Assembly: GCA_024195265.1 (NCBI GenBank)
Contig: JAJLRJ010000010.1
Location: forward strand, 34,702,626-34,766,625
DNA length: 64,000 nucleotides
From: Dendrophyllia cribrosa
Lineage: Eukaryota > Cnidaria > Anthozoa > Scleractinia > Dendrophylliidae
Direction of reading: 5' to 3'
Of this stretch, positions 52,459 through 63,636 are shown in pieces; within the stretch, counting starts at the first letter, position 1; each line of letters starts with the position of its first letter. Both the position numbers and the translations under genes were made by a program. The notes beneath the pieces are model-generated. The model saw nothing but the letters and a program-made list of their open reading frames with translations, was not told the DNA's origin and did not search any database.

Positions 52459-53083
52459 TGTTTACAATTACTTTCTCATTAGCATGTATGCCGCATGTTC
52501 TAATCGAGCTGCAGAAAACATCAACTCCGAACAATGAAAGGGCATAGCACAATTAGCCTTCTCTTTCTTCTTTCTGCAATGCTGTTTTTAAAACTCAAAA
52601 TTTTACGAAGAATGTATGGCTCATTAGCGCTTTTGCCACCCAGCAATTCTGCTACGGACGACAAATACAAAATTATAGGGCAATCTTTGCTGACGTCATT
52701 GTTTACATTTTGTCTCATTAGCATACGAATTTACATAGAGAAGACATTGTGCTAAATACTAATTGACTTCAAAAGTTGAAAGAGCTTGTTAAATTTAGTA
52801 ATCTACCCAATTTTTAGCTCTCTTTGCATGTACTATTTAAGAAAATATAAGCCATCCAAAACTGCAAAATTGCTGGGTGGCAAAAGCGCTAATGAGCCCA
52901 TACATTCTTTGTAAAATTTAGAGTTTTGAAAACAGCATTGCACAAAGAGTATCTGGTATATCGGGTTCAAATTTCCAGAGAAAGCTAATTGTACTATGCC
53001 CTTTCAATATTCAGAGTTGATTTTGTTGTAGCTCGATTAGAAAATGATGCACATATGCTAATGAGGCAAAAAGTGTAAACAAA
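52459..53083. mobile_element. Large foldback element with diverged arms
   Basis: Left arm 52459-52650 (gtttaca, cattagcat, tctaatcgagct, gaaagggcatag, gcacaattagc, caatgctgttttt, gcgcttttgccacccagc) is found in reverse order and complement at 52868-53083. Arms are about 190 bp with indels; the ~220-bp centre is unique apart from a second ctcattagcat motif. Confidence 0.65.
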
Positions 53084-53449
53084 GATCGCCCTTTTGGAAG
53101 TTATATTTCGTTATGTCTTTTTGCCTTTTCTTATGAGTATTGCTAAAGTTGCTCTTTTGTCTATATATATATACATTGTCTCTGATTGTAGCCTGGTCCA
53201 GCATTCAGGTACCGTGTAGCATGAAATTTTTGCGGGAGTTTTATTTTGCAGATTGGCAATTTTTTTGTGTTTTACAGAAACAATTTTTTGCGGTTCGAGA
53301 TGACTGAAATTTCTGCTGGGAACTAATTTTTGCAATTTCCTGCTCAAGCAGCAGAACATTAACAGGGAGGGAAACTTAATATTCTCAACTTTTATTACTT
53401 GTCGAGTTACGGTACGCTCTTCTTAGAGACATTTCATTGAATTGTATTA

Positions 53450-53703
53450 ATGCTCCACATAAGAACGATAGTAAACTTCATTGTTCTGCGGCATTGGCTC
53501 TTTCCCACATAGAATATCTTTGATTTCAAGAATAGAGTAGGAGCTGATGGTTAATAATTATATTTCATTATAAAAATAGAGAAAATCCATTTGCGTCAAA
53601 CAAATTTTAGGAAATGTTCGTGCTTAACCAATCAGAATAGCAGAAGACAATAGCTAATAATTTTGTTTCTTTGATGAGGTTCCCCAAATACAATATATTT
53701 TGA
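53450..53703. repeat. Dispersed repeat, second copy of 3057-3313
   Basis: About 255 bp nearly identical to the left-end copy, from taatgctccacataagaacg to ttccccaaatacaatat. Confidence 0.75.
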
Positions 53704-53732
53704 GGGAAATCCGCAAAATCCGCAAAACTTAA

Positions 53733-55935
53733 GGGCCCATTATAGTATTCCGTTGCTAGGTAATGCGGTTGCTATGCAGAGCTAAATCAAGTACAATTTT
53801 ACTTCCGGTGAAAGTGACAGGCAGCTTCGCGCGAGAGTCCGTACAAATTCAAAACTGTCCTAAACAATGCCAAATTTGAGGTTCGTCTCGTTTAACTCCT
53901 GAATTCTTGGTTAGTACTTAAACTTATTTGAAGCTGGATATTTTTTCTCTGGAAACATTCGTCTTGGAAGGTTTTCAAGCTGATTCAAAACGTAGAAATA
54001 ACTGAAGGAGTAAGAACGCTCAACTGATCAGTTCACAGATATCGGAATCTGCTGAAAGTTTATTCCTACTGCTTCAGTCTTCGTACCGTTTTTTCGTTTC
54101 TTTTTGTCAATGCTGACCAGGTCAACTGGAATTCTGGACTGAGAAGTTAGAGGATATATCTGGAGCCAACATGTGAGTAAGATGTTAACATTTGCAGAAA
54201 AGTGCTCGAGTTTTTACAATTTCAACGCGAAGCGTAGCGCGTTTGTTTTTCTCGTAGCTACAGTTTTTACGTATTTCGTGTAAACTTAGAAGCCGTCAAA
54301 GTTGTACAGATTTCAACGAAGTGTGAATGAACAAAGTACAATGAGTTCAAATTTGTTTGATGGAAATTATTAATAAAAAAATTATTTTCAATTCGTTTAG
54401 TTTTATTTATACTCGTACGTTTTTCCGTCCGTGGAAGATTGTTTAACTTCGGGATTAACTGATAAATTGTCATTGTGTGTTGATACGATGCAACTTCAGG
54501 CAAAAACTTCAGTGAAAAAATAAAAAAAAACTTCAAATTAAAAAAGTAAGACAGTGCGTTGTACCTATTGAAAAAAGATGTTTACGTTTTAGATTTATAT
54601 TTTCATTGAATGAATACAAATTGAAGCATCGATTTAGATGGATTCGACGCTGGTGTTGCATAAGGTTTCTTATTATTCAAAACACGGACTTCAACCTTGG
54701 ACTTTTGTCTTTTGACTTCGCCTATTCTGCCTTCTACTTTAATGATAATCGGGTACTTCTTAACTGTTTGATTTCTTTCGAGCTATTTCGCCAAAAATGG
54801 CCACTTATAACTGAGATAACCGTTTGCACATAAAACAAATTAAACGGCGCATAATTTTGGGCAAACAAAACAAAATAACATTGCATCTTTTCCGTTTCGA
54901 TCTGTATATAACTTAAAAACATTGCATGTGATAAAATCAGAAGCACAAAACTAATAAGCTTCTGATAAAACAAATAGGACTGCTCTAATGGCTTTGTTGC
55001 TATTTTAGAGGAGGGAAAAAATTGTCGATGGAGGATATCTAGTAATTATATTGACCTCTATATTTTTTGCTCCTAAGATTGTCGACTGTTGTTTGAAAAG
55101 AAAGAGAAAGAAAAGTTTCTTTCTTTTTTATGTAAGTGCCATACTGCTCTTCAAATTCAAGGAAAACCGTCTCACAGATGCGTGAGTTCCCAAACCAATG
55201 CTTTGGACGTTTTGGATTTGAAGGCATTTTCCTGCTCACCCATGCCTGCTAAAGTGATCGAAGGCTTGTGATCTGACAGACACAGGCATGACTCGTTTCT
55301 CCTTGTCTGCAAAGAAAGGCAACTTTTTCGAGTGAAGGTTGAAACGTACTTCACAAACGACAACCATACTCAACAAATCCTAACAAAATGAAGGTCTTAC
55401 TTCAAGAGTTCGGCAGTTTCCAATTTATAGCACAGGAAGCCCAGGTTGACAACAGGCCACTTACTTCCGGTAAAGACAAAGGCGAACCTAACTCGGCGCA
55501 AATAGAGGCTAATTTATTTTTAACAAATTCAATCGAAAGATAAAAGATTTTTCGTGAAACGTAAGCATGCTTTTTGCGAAAAATCAAAAAACAAAAAATT
55601 AAGACGCAAAAACGTGGTTTTGAGAACACATTTTTCCTCATATTATTTTTACTTTTCATCCTTAAAGAAAACGCATGCTTACGTTTTTTTTAAATGGTGT
55701 ATAAAATCCAATGATGCAAAAAAATTTTGATAAAACTGTAAGTTTCTGAAGTTACGCTCATTTTTCTGTTTTGGGTCACGTGACATTGGGCGTGGCCTGA
55801 TGACGTCACAACCCGAACCACAGGTGTACTTAAAGGTTGCCGTTCAAATTTGGTCACATATAAGCAAAAATTTGCCGACCTAGAGCACTCTGATTTTTCC
55901 CTAGCAACGGCCTGAAAAGATAGTATAATGGGCCC
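53733..55935. mobile_element. Non-autonomous piggyBac-like element, TTAA-flanked
   Basis: TTAA at 53729-53732 and 55936-55939. Termini GGGCCCATTATAGTATTCCG and, reversed, GGGCCCATTATACTATCTTT, both followed by a cgttgctagg block. The 2.2-kb interior has no transposase-like frame. TTAA duplication is the hallmark of piggyBac; the interior could be captured host sequence. Confidence 0.65.
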
Positions 55936-55939
55936 TTAA

Positions 55940-56211
55940 AGGAACACTGTCCCGGCTGACATATCGTGTTTTAATGATTATGGTCAGGAGTTTGCTTTAA
56001 GCTTACTTTATTATCTTGAAATTGGAAGAAACCATCACCAAAAGGTTAAAATCAAGAAATCAAATTTCATGAACTGTAATGCACTTCAATCCTTGCAATC
56101 CTCAATTTATCTCAAACTACTGCTTTTGTTTTGCTCTATAGAATCTTTTTATCCAACTAACGTGGAAATAAGCTAAGAGAATTTCTGCTATTTCGGCGGG
56201 AATGTATCCCT
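55940..56211. mobile_element. TTAA-flanked MITE next to the piggyBac-like element
   Basis: Begins AGGAACACTGTCCCGG after TTAA (55936-55939) and ends GGGAATGTATCCCT before TTAA (56212-56215). It shares its left TTAA with the element at 53733-55935. Confidence 0.55.
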
Positions 56212-56516
56212 TTAAAACCCGCAGAAATTTCATGCCACACGGTAGGTGGGAGCGACGCAAGAAAAAAGTTGCACCTTTCTCCCGCCATCAGCACTCGTAA
56301 TGTTTCCTGCGCGCGCTGCCTATCCTTCGCTCCCTTCTATTTCAGCACCTGGAACACGCTACTCAGATTAAGGAGAGAAGAGTCTGTTTATTTCCGCATT
56401 CGCAGCATTTTCGTCTGCTCCAATAAACGCGGGAACTAGTGTAACAGGCCAGATAATCTGGTATGACCTGTTGAACTGGCTAGGTAAACTGGTTTATCCT
56501 GAATTAACCTTGCATC

Positions 56517-56855
56517 ATCTGAATGCACAGGGAGCAGAGGAGCCAAATTTGACCTAATACGCGTTCGATCTTTGAGCTTTATACGCGCGCTGTGTCTTGC
56601 GTTATTCGATCTGTTGTTTTCGAGTTTTTCCCCCAGCGGGACCCCAAGCGTGATCGGTGCTTTCCGGAAAGCGTAAGCTTTCCGAGCGAGGCACGATTTT
56701 GTGGCGCCCACAGTCAGCAATCTGCGGTTACCCAACGGAAAGCTCCGATTACGCTTGGGGTCCCGCTGGGGCGAAAAAAAGACTCGTAAACAACAGATCG
56801 AAGATCGAACGCGTAAAGGTTAAATTTGGCTCCTCTGCTCCCTGTGCTGAATGTC
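56517..56855. mobile_element. Foldback MITE
   Basis: Outer arms gagcagaggagccaaatttg and inner arms ccccagcgggaccccaagcg are both repeated in reverse complement (56745-56780, 56815-56850). Arms are about 150 bp with small gaps; the near-palindrome yields mirrored peptides on the two strands. Confidence 0.7.
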
Positions 56856-57112
56856 GTAAACAGCCAGGCTTACAGTGCGTATAGAAAGCTGCCTTACACA
56901 GGCTGTATTTTTATTCCAGCACCAAGCAAAAATTATATTCTGGTACAAAATGGGCGATAAACGTTATATTACAAAAAAAATAACTGTAATAAATTTTAGT
57001 TCGGAATGCCTGCAGATTAAAAACGGTTTTAAATTTTTACCTTGTATTTGCGTAAAAGCAGATGAAACTTTACAACAATCTTATCGGGTGGTTGTCTTCT
57101 CACGATGCAACA

Positions 57113-57698
57113 TAGACTGCTAGCAGTCCCTTTCTGGATAGTCGAGCGGGCGAGCAAATTCGCGATCGGCGATCCGAGCGGAGAGCGAGCGAAAGTAATG
57201 CGACCCTTAACCGTGGTCAAACGAGAGAAATTTGCAAAAGTTAAGCAAAGTACTTAAAAGTTAAGGTTTTCATTTTCACTGTTTAAAGTTTAATATACTG
57301 CCAATACACTGTTAATTTACCAAACGTTTTGAAAGTTTACTAAAAAAGTTCTAAGAGTTTAAAAACTGTGAACTGCAGAATTGTCGGCGCCATTTGCCAA
57401 CATAATTTTGATCAGGTGCAAAGAGTTTTGGTCAGTTTTCAACGGAAAAAAGGTAAAGACAGTAACGTCAACTAATTTTTTTATACATCCTTGCTCATAT
57501 TTCCATTTAATATAAAATAAAATCCCACTAAATAAAACGAAAAACGCCTCGGACGTTTGACCGCGGTGGATGCGAACCGAGGGGGCTCTCTCCCCCAGTT
57601 TCCCCTCGGCTCGTTCGCTCGCCTCCAGTCTCACCGAGCTTGTTTTTGTGATTAGCTCGCCCACTCGATAAACTGAAATGGGACAGCTAGCAGTCTAG
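57113..57698. mobile_element. TAGACTGC-terminated MITE, 8-bp TSD with one mismatch
   Basis: Termini TAGACTGCTAGCAGTCCC and, reversed, CTAGACTGCTAGCTGTCCC, followed by gagcgggcgagc/gagtgggcgagc. The flanks ATGCAACA and ATACAACA are an 8-bp duplication with one change. Inner arms with accgtggtcaaacg/accgcggtcaaacg extend the palindrome. Confidence 0.6.
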
Positions 57699-58059
57699 AT
57701 ACAACAATGCGCATCAGGGCTGTCAATAGAATTTGACACAGGCGTTGCTCGTAACCCCCAACAAGCTTGTTGCTTTGTCAGTAAATTGAACATACAACAG
57801 GCAAGATCACCCGTAGCATCAAGGTCCCATCAAGTGTACTCACCCATAACGGATGCTATGGGTGATGGCCCTTTATGACAGCTCTGCCGCATTCTTGAAG
57901 CTCCGATTATGTCATCATAAGCTTGTCGTCACAAGCAACGGGCCCTCCTCTGATTTTGCTTTGTATTTTAGGCTCTCATCACTCTTCGTCTTTTTGTTTT
58001 CAGGCTGTATCACAGAAGAGAAGGTTTATGTTTTAGACTACTCATTCGTCACCAGAGTG

Positions 58060-58329
58060 GTTTTCAATTGAGTATCGAAGGTAATTTCGCAATTGCTTTG
58101 GTTTTGCATTGCTACGCTTTGTGATTGACTAAAAAATCGCCCGTCACTTTCTTAACCAATCAGAAGTAAAACCAAAACCAATCGTGACTTGCTCGCACGC
58201 GTTTTTCCGCACTTGGCGGCGGCTACATTGTATTTGCTTCAAGTTCTGATTGGTTCATTGGATTGTCTGCGTCTGTTGTCATTGGCCAGAGTGATTACTT
58301 TGGTTTTACGACACTCAGTTGAAAACGGC
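58060..58329 (+). mobile_element. CCAAT-rich MITE, copy 2
   Basis: Termini GTTTTCAATTGAGTATCG and, reversed, GTTTTCAACTGAGTGTCGTA. The body matches 39505-39710 and is rich in CCAAT boxes (aaccaatcag, ctgattggtt, cattggcc). Confidence 0.65.
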
Positions 58330-58879
58330 TCTATAACTGATATTTATAGATTTGTCACGTTTTTGAGCCCGAATCGTTATGAAAGGGGTGACAGGCCTAT
58401 CACAAATCCTACTCGTCGCAAAAAGCATTTTTGCCTTTAGAATGGGGATACCCCAAGTACGTGTCTTTGATCTCAGGAAAAAAATCTCTAGCTGTGATAC
58501 TGACAGGAGAAATTTACGCTTTCCAGGGCCATTTAGAATATTTAGTTATGCCGTCGTTTGTTTGCTAACTCTGGGCACACCTTGGAGTTTCTTTGGCTCA
58601 CTACTGTTGCCAGATCAGTAGTAGGCGCTTAAGTCAACGACCACAATTTGTAGTTTCTGACCGTTATTCACTTTATAAATTAACACCGTTAATACGACAT
58701 CTCGATACATGTACGTATACTGACAAAAGCTAGTAACTATTGATAAAAAAAAGAAACATTTTTATATGTTAGAATCTTCCTAATTTGCATGGGTCAATTT
58801 ACAATATTTTGTGGCATTTTGATGTACAAGGGACACCGAAAGGACTTGTATTATAATTTGACATTACCGCGTTAATACC

Positions 58880-59150
58880 CCCGGGGGGAAGGGACTCCCA
58901 TATAAAAATGACGAGGTGCTCGTCGTAGAATTTTAGGGATCAAAAGTTGGTGCCACTTAGGGTACGTAAAACTAAAATGCCCACAGTTAGAATTATCGCG
59001 GTACCTTTTAGGGTATTGAGCAGACAAAATATGACGGAATACGACGGAATATGACCTGTGTTGGTTTAGAATTGGTACCTCTTAGGGGTAAAATTTATTT
59101 GAGCCACGCCTATCAAACAAGATTCTGGTACCTGGGAGCATCCAACAAAT
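58880..59150 (+). mobile_element. G-run-terminated MITE (family C), 3'-truncated
   Basis: Starts CCCGGGGGG-AAGGGACTCCCATATA, then repeated ttaggg-ta/ggtacctcttaggg motifs. The expected C-run right terminus was not found, so the copy is truncated or decayed. Confidence 0.5.
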
Positions 59151-59208
59151 CGTTTTTTACAAGTTTCCACGATATCACCAGCTAATTATTATAACTATTT
59201 TCGTATAA

Positions 59209-59646
59209 AGGCCGGCACACACTAGGGGACATGTTGCGGGAACATAAAGCAGGGACAACCCCCTTCGTGTGCACAGCATATATATAGGCGCATGTTGCAG
59301 GGACAGTACGCAAGCTGGTGCACACAAAGCGGATTGAGGTATAAAAATCACAGAAATCACTGAGGGCGCCTGCTACTGAAGGCTCATGGGATAATCGATT
59401 GGTTCATTTCTATTTTGTAGCGGGGACAGTTTACAAGAGCAGTTCACACGATGCGACAACGAAATGGGGGTCATTTTGTCCCCGCTTCATGACGCACGAA
59501 TTCAAACCAGCTGAATTTCATGCAACATGTTGCGGGGACAAAATCATGTCCCCGCAACAGAACGTTTTCGCAAAAACGGGGATCACACGAGGAAAACTGT
59601 CGCTGCAACATGTCCCCGCAACATGTCTCCTAGTGTGTGCCGGCCT
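59209..59646. mobile_element. Harbinger-like MITE, TAA target duplication
   Basis: Termini AGGCCGGCACACACTAGGGG and, reversed, AGGCCGGCACACACTAGGAG. TAA is present at 59206-59208 and 59647-59649, consistent with the TWA target of PIF/Harbinger. The interior has repeated gcggggacaaaatcatgt-like motifs. Confidence 0.7.
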
Positions 59647-59935
59647 TAAAGCAATAAAGTGGATAAAATCTTCGTATTTTGTAACTAGCTTTAGACTCCT
59701 GTGATGAACACGAAGCAACAAGATTACAGTGGGATCCCAATTTTTTGAACCCTCCACTTTGCGAGGAGACGTGCCCGTCACGTGCCCGTCAGTTGAATTC
59801 AAACTCTCTGATTGGCTGACTTGTAAAAAAGTTGATTGGGCGCTCACGGTGACTCCGTGAGGCACGCACTGTATCAACGGGATGTCACTTTAAAATCATC
59901 TACAAGGTTTGTGCAACCAATAGAAACACACTCAC

Positions 59936-62900
59936 CTCTTCTTTGTCGAGTTGTTCTTGGTCATCCTGTGCCCCTTGTGATCTCTTTAATGCACAGTCCG
60001 GTAAGCAGTACCTTATTTTGAACAGCAATCGTGAGTCGATCTCATCACCTTTGTGATCACCTACAGTCAAATGACACTGGTTTAACTTGTTTGCCAATGG
60101 AGAATGCTTGCCAGTAAGTGGCTTGTAATATGCTGGTTAAAATGGTTTGAACTTGACTAGTCACAGTTTTTGATTAACACTTTTAATTTTCAAATTAGTT
60201 TTAAATAGCATAAATCACTTAAATAAGTGTCGTCAGTGTTAAGAATGGAATGCTAATTGGAGCAGTAGGCCTGCACCTCTTCATAACCTCAAACTTCATT
60301 CGACCTGGATGAGATGCACCTCTATTGTTTTTAGGGCTAGGGTCCATTGTTGTGTTGTTTGTTCTATTGTTTTGTTAGCCAATCCTATGAGGTGTTACAA
60401 AAGGTGCAGGTCTGTCCAATTGGAGACACTATATCCAATTCAAAATATAATTGGTTTATGTTGGTTTTTGAGAAGAGACATGGAACGAACACACAGAATG
60501 AACTTTTCAAGTTGCAGCCATTTCCCCGCTGGCCATCTGTAGTCCAAGACAATTGTTTATAGTTTCAGTGTACTTGTAGAGTAATGTTAAACAAAACTAA
60601 ACCATTACATGTATTTTTGGGTTTCTGTTAATGCAAATATGCCTTTTGGCTTTTCCAAGTGAAACTAAAAATTGGCGACAGAGCCCCTTTAAATGGGTTC
60701 TGTCATCATTTTAAGTGTTACTTTAAAAAACCAAGAGATATTTATCTCACTGGAAACCCAAAAATAATGGTCCAGTGTTGTTTAAAAATATTCTACTAGT
60801 GCTCTAAGAATAAACATAAGTGCCTTAGACTGCAGATGGTCAGGATAGAAATGGACTGAAACTTGAAAAATACTGTAGTGCCAAGTTTTTCAATTTGATC
60901 ACTTGTGTTGTGGAAAACTCACTAAAACCCTGATTCTGGTTTATTCTCTTTTAGAAAATTCACTTGATGTCTTCCTCTATATACCCTGCGTGCAGTGGAT
61001 TCTCTTACGACGAGCTACGCCCAACAAGAAAGAAACCACTGCAAGCATCCGTTTGCTTTTCCATCGAGCATGCACAGCCTCGTGACGCCCCATGTGATAC
61101 ATTTCATGTTGTTTTGAGGGAAAATTGTAGCACATGCTGTTGTTTCATGGCAAAAGTGTCTTCGTCACCTTGGACGCCATTTTGATAAAATTACATAGCG
61201 GGCTCGCTTAAACGTAGCAGTTACGTGGATGAGTGCATGAGCGAGAGGCTAAACAAGTTTGTAAACTTTTTTTACCGGTTCAAAGTTAATTTATTCATCC
61301 ACGGGGCTGGACGGCAACTCCATTAAAAAAACTAACGGATGGTCGCAGTAGTTCCTCCCTTGTTTGGCATAGCTTGGCGTAGGAGAATCCACTGCTAGCA
61401 GGGTATGTTCTATGATCATTTCTTGCATGACAAAAGTACTTAGTCTTAATTTGGGGCAGTTTTGACCCCAAAACCTCAAAATTACCATGACATAGCTGCT
61501 TCAAATGTAACCTACCAGGCCACAGGACGCTAACAATGAGTCCTGTCAAGTAAGTGACACCAAAGCACACAAAACTGTACCATAACCAAGATATTCTGTA
61601 CAATACAAGGCCTTCATATTCTGGAGCTGGTGAAGCACTGTTGACAATTAATACAGAAGGGAACATAAGCAACACCCTGCTGAAATTTTGGTACCTACTC
61701 AATGATGAAACAAAAATAAGTTGGGCCAGCCTGATAACTTGTTTAAATATTTGGTACACGAGGTGTATTTGTGTGGCTTCATATTATAATCTTATCAATT
61801 TAACCCTTCCTCTTGAATTATGGAGACATGTAATATAGTTCTAACTTTTGAGTCTGTGGACGAAATCCTATGGTGTGACCATTCAAATGAAACCTCTTCA
61901 GCAGTACTTTTACATGGTACCATTTGTTCTAACTTTGGGTCTGTGGACGAAATCTAGACTGCGAGCTGTTGCCCTTTTCTCCTCAGTGCCACGCGCGAGA
62001 GCGTACATTTTGTAATTAATATGCAAATTGCTGTAAAAACGAGAAGGGATTGGGGCGTATGTCACGCCATTCTCGGATCGATCGCGCTTGACTGATTTAA
62101 AGAAAAATAAGAGACTGCTTGCAGTCTAGACGAAATCCTATGGTGTGACCATTCCAATGAAACCTCTTCAGCGGTACTTTTGCATGGTACCGTTTGTTCT
62201 AACTTTTGAGTCTGTTGATGAAATCCTATGGTTTGACCATTCAGATGAATCCTCGTCAGCAGTACTTTAATTGCATGGTACCATTTGTTCTAACTTTTGA
62301 GTCTGTGGACCTCTATGGTGTGACCATTCAAATGAAACCTCTTCAGCAGTACTTTTGCATGATACCATTTGTTCTTGACTAACTTTTGAGTCTGTGGACG
62401 AAATCCTATGGTGTGACCATTCAAATGAAACCTCTTCAGCAGTACGTTTGCATGGTACCATTTGTTCTAACTTTTGAGTCTGTTGATGAAATCCTATGGT
62501 GTGACCATTCAAATGAAACCTCTTCAGCAGTACTTTTGCATGGTACCATTTGTTCTTGACTAACTTTTTTGAGTCTGTGGATGAAATCCTATGGTGTGAC
62601 CATTCAAATGAAACCTCTTCAGCAGTACTTTTGCAGGGTACCATTTGTTCTAGAACTTTTGAGTCTGTTGATGAAATCCTATGGCGTGACCACTCAAATG
62701 AAACCTCTTTGGCAGTGCTTTTGCAGGGTACCATTTGTTTTGTAATATTTTACAAAATGAAATTTGGGATTTTTCTTGAATTTTGATATTGGGCACTCTT
62801 GGGAGTTAAAGGTTAAAAATATTCTAAATATTTAATAAGTAAACTGATTACCTTGTTGTATTGAATGTCATGTGACTGATGGTGCTATTTATGGGTGTGG

Positions 62901-63636
62901 CTGCACAGCCGGCAGTGGATATAGGGGCTCTAGAGACTGGCGGAGGGAAAAACTTGGAACCAATACCTATCCACAGACCTACAGCAAAGCCAAAGAACCA
63001 ACCAACGAACACACCCTGTAGGGGAAATGAAAAACAAATCACTTATGCTTACAGCTTGACAAAAAAGAAAAGGAAATCCAGATTGTTTTTGCAGGCTATA
63101 TTGAAAAACTAACTACAGTACATGTGTGAACAGCAACATAGAGAGTTTGTAATGTTTGTTGAGTGCTGCGAGAAGCTTTATCAAAGAATGATGCAAAACA
63201 TATAGACATCATCAAGATTGTGCTGTTATCCTAGGCTGATGTGTTTTGGTGGGTTTTCCACATATGCCATCCCCACCACCATTTTGTTTATCTACATGTC
63301 AAATTTGAATGGCAACAAGGAAGGATTTCATTGGCAGACTCAAACTTCAGAATCATGATTATTTTTGGGAAAAGCTTATTTTCAGGGAAGAGGGCTTACA
63401 CAAGTTATTGGAAGGATTTTGGCATACGAGATTGAGGGAGCTTTTTTCACTTTTTTCTTTTTTTTTTTTTTGGGGGGGGGGGGAGGCTTGTGTTCAGAAT
63501 TTTATGTGTACAGCTAAGCAGGAGTAGGTACAAAAATGACAACTGAAAATGAAATCATACCCTTGAGTGAGCTCGTCGAGTGAAAATTCCAAGACAAAAT
63601 GCACCCACTACAGGACCTCCAACGACACCAAACACA
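59936..63636 (-). CDS. Sodium-coupled monocarboxylate transporter-like, C-terminal exons
   Basis: Four exons on the minus strand with agreeing phases: 63636-63561, 63015-62852, 61637-61516 and 60060-59936. They encode VFGVVGGPVVGAFCLGIFTR (a TM segment), GVFVGWFFGFAVGLWIGIGS-KFFPPPV with STAGC and NST/NTT sequons, YRISWLWYSFVCFGVTYLTG-LIVSVLWPG (last TM), and a cytoplasmic DSRLLFKIRYCLP...LDKEE tail. This order and the PPP...STAGC loop match SLC5A8/SLC5A12-type Na+/monocarboxylate cotransporters of the plasma membrane. The 5' part lies off the right edge. The last exon seen ends at a GTGAGT donor in phase 0; the stop-bearing exon was not found to the left. Assignment within SLC5 could differ (SLC5A6-like). 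Confidence 0.78.
60310..60365 (+). repeat. Short segment shared with 39150-39205
   Basis: ctattgtttttaggg-tagggtc-attgttgtgttgtttgt occurs at both places with two differences. Its origin is unknown. Confidence 0.5.
60760..61505 (+). repeat. Dispersed repeat blocks shared with 12530-12860
   Basis: Blocks at 60780-60985 and 61415-61505 match the left-hand copy. Lies between two exons of the SLC5 gene. Confidence 0.45.
61841..62810 (+). repeat. 87-98-bp tandem array with unique 3' flank
   Basis: About eight units with tgaccattcaaatgaaacct, cagcagtacttttgcatggt and ctaacttttgagtctgtgg. Unit starts (gacc) lie near 61877, 62137, 62235, 62322, 62415, 62502, 62598 and 62688. The array is interrupted by a MITE at 61955-62119 and ends in the flank aatattttacaaaatgaaat. 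It is in an SLC5 intron, between the exons at 61516-61637 and 62852-63015. Confidence 0.8.
61955..62119. mobile_element. TAGACTGC-terminated MITE, exact 8-bp TSD
   Basis: Termini TAGACTGCGAGC and, reversed, CTAGACTGCAAGC. ACGAAATC is found at 61947-61954 and 62120-62127; the array unit itself has acgaaatcctatgg, so the empty site is known. Same family as 57113-57698. Confidence 0.7.
63455..63485 (+). repeat. T-run followed by G-run
   Basis: A homopolymer T tract directly followed by a G tract; simple sequence. Confidence 0.8.

Noticed and set aside
56436..56789. Mirrored peptides (KAPITLGVPLG) on both strands as a gene pair
   Set aside because: Explained by the foldback element at 56517-56855.
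60310..60365. Telomere-like ttaggg repeats
   Set aside because: Only one or two scattered ttaggg words within a dispersed repeat; no tandem telomeric array.
62267..62734. 155-codon repetitive frame as a confirmed gene
   Set aside because: It lies in a minisatellite within an intron; reported as a finding only because unit lengths are multiples of three.
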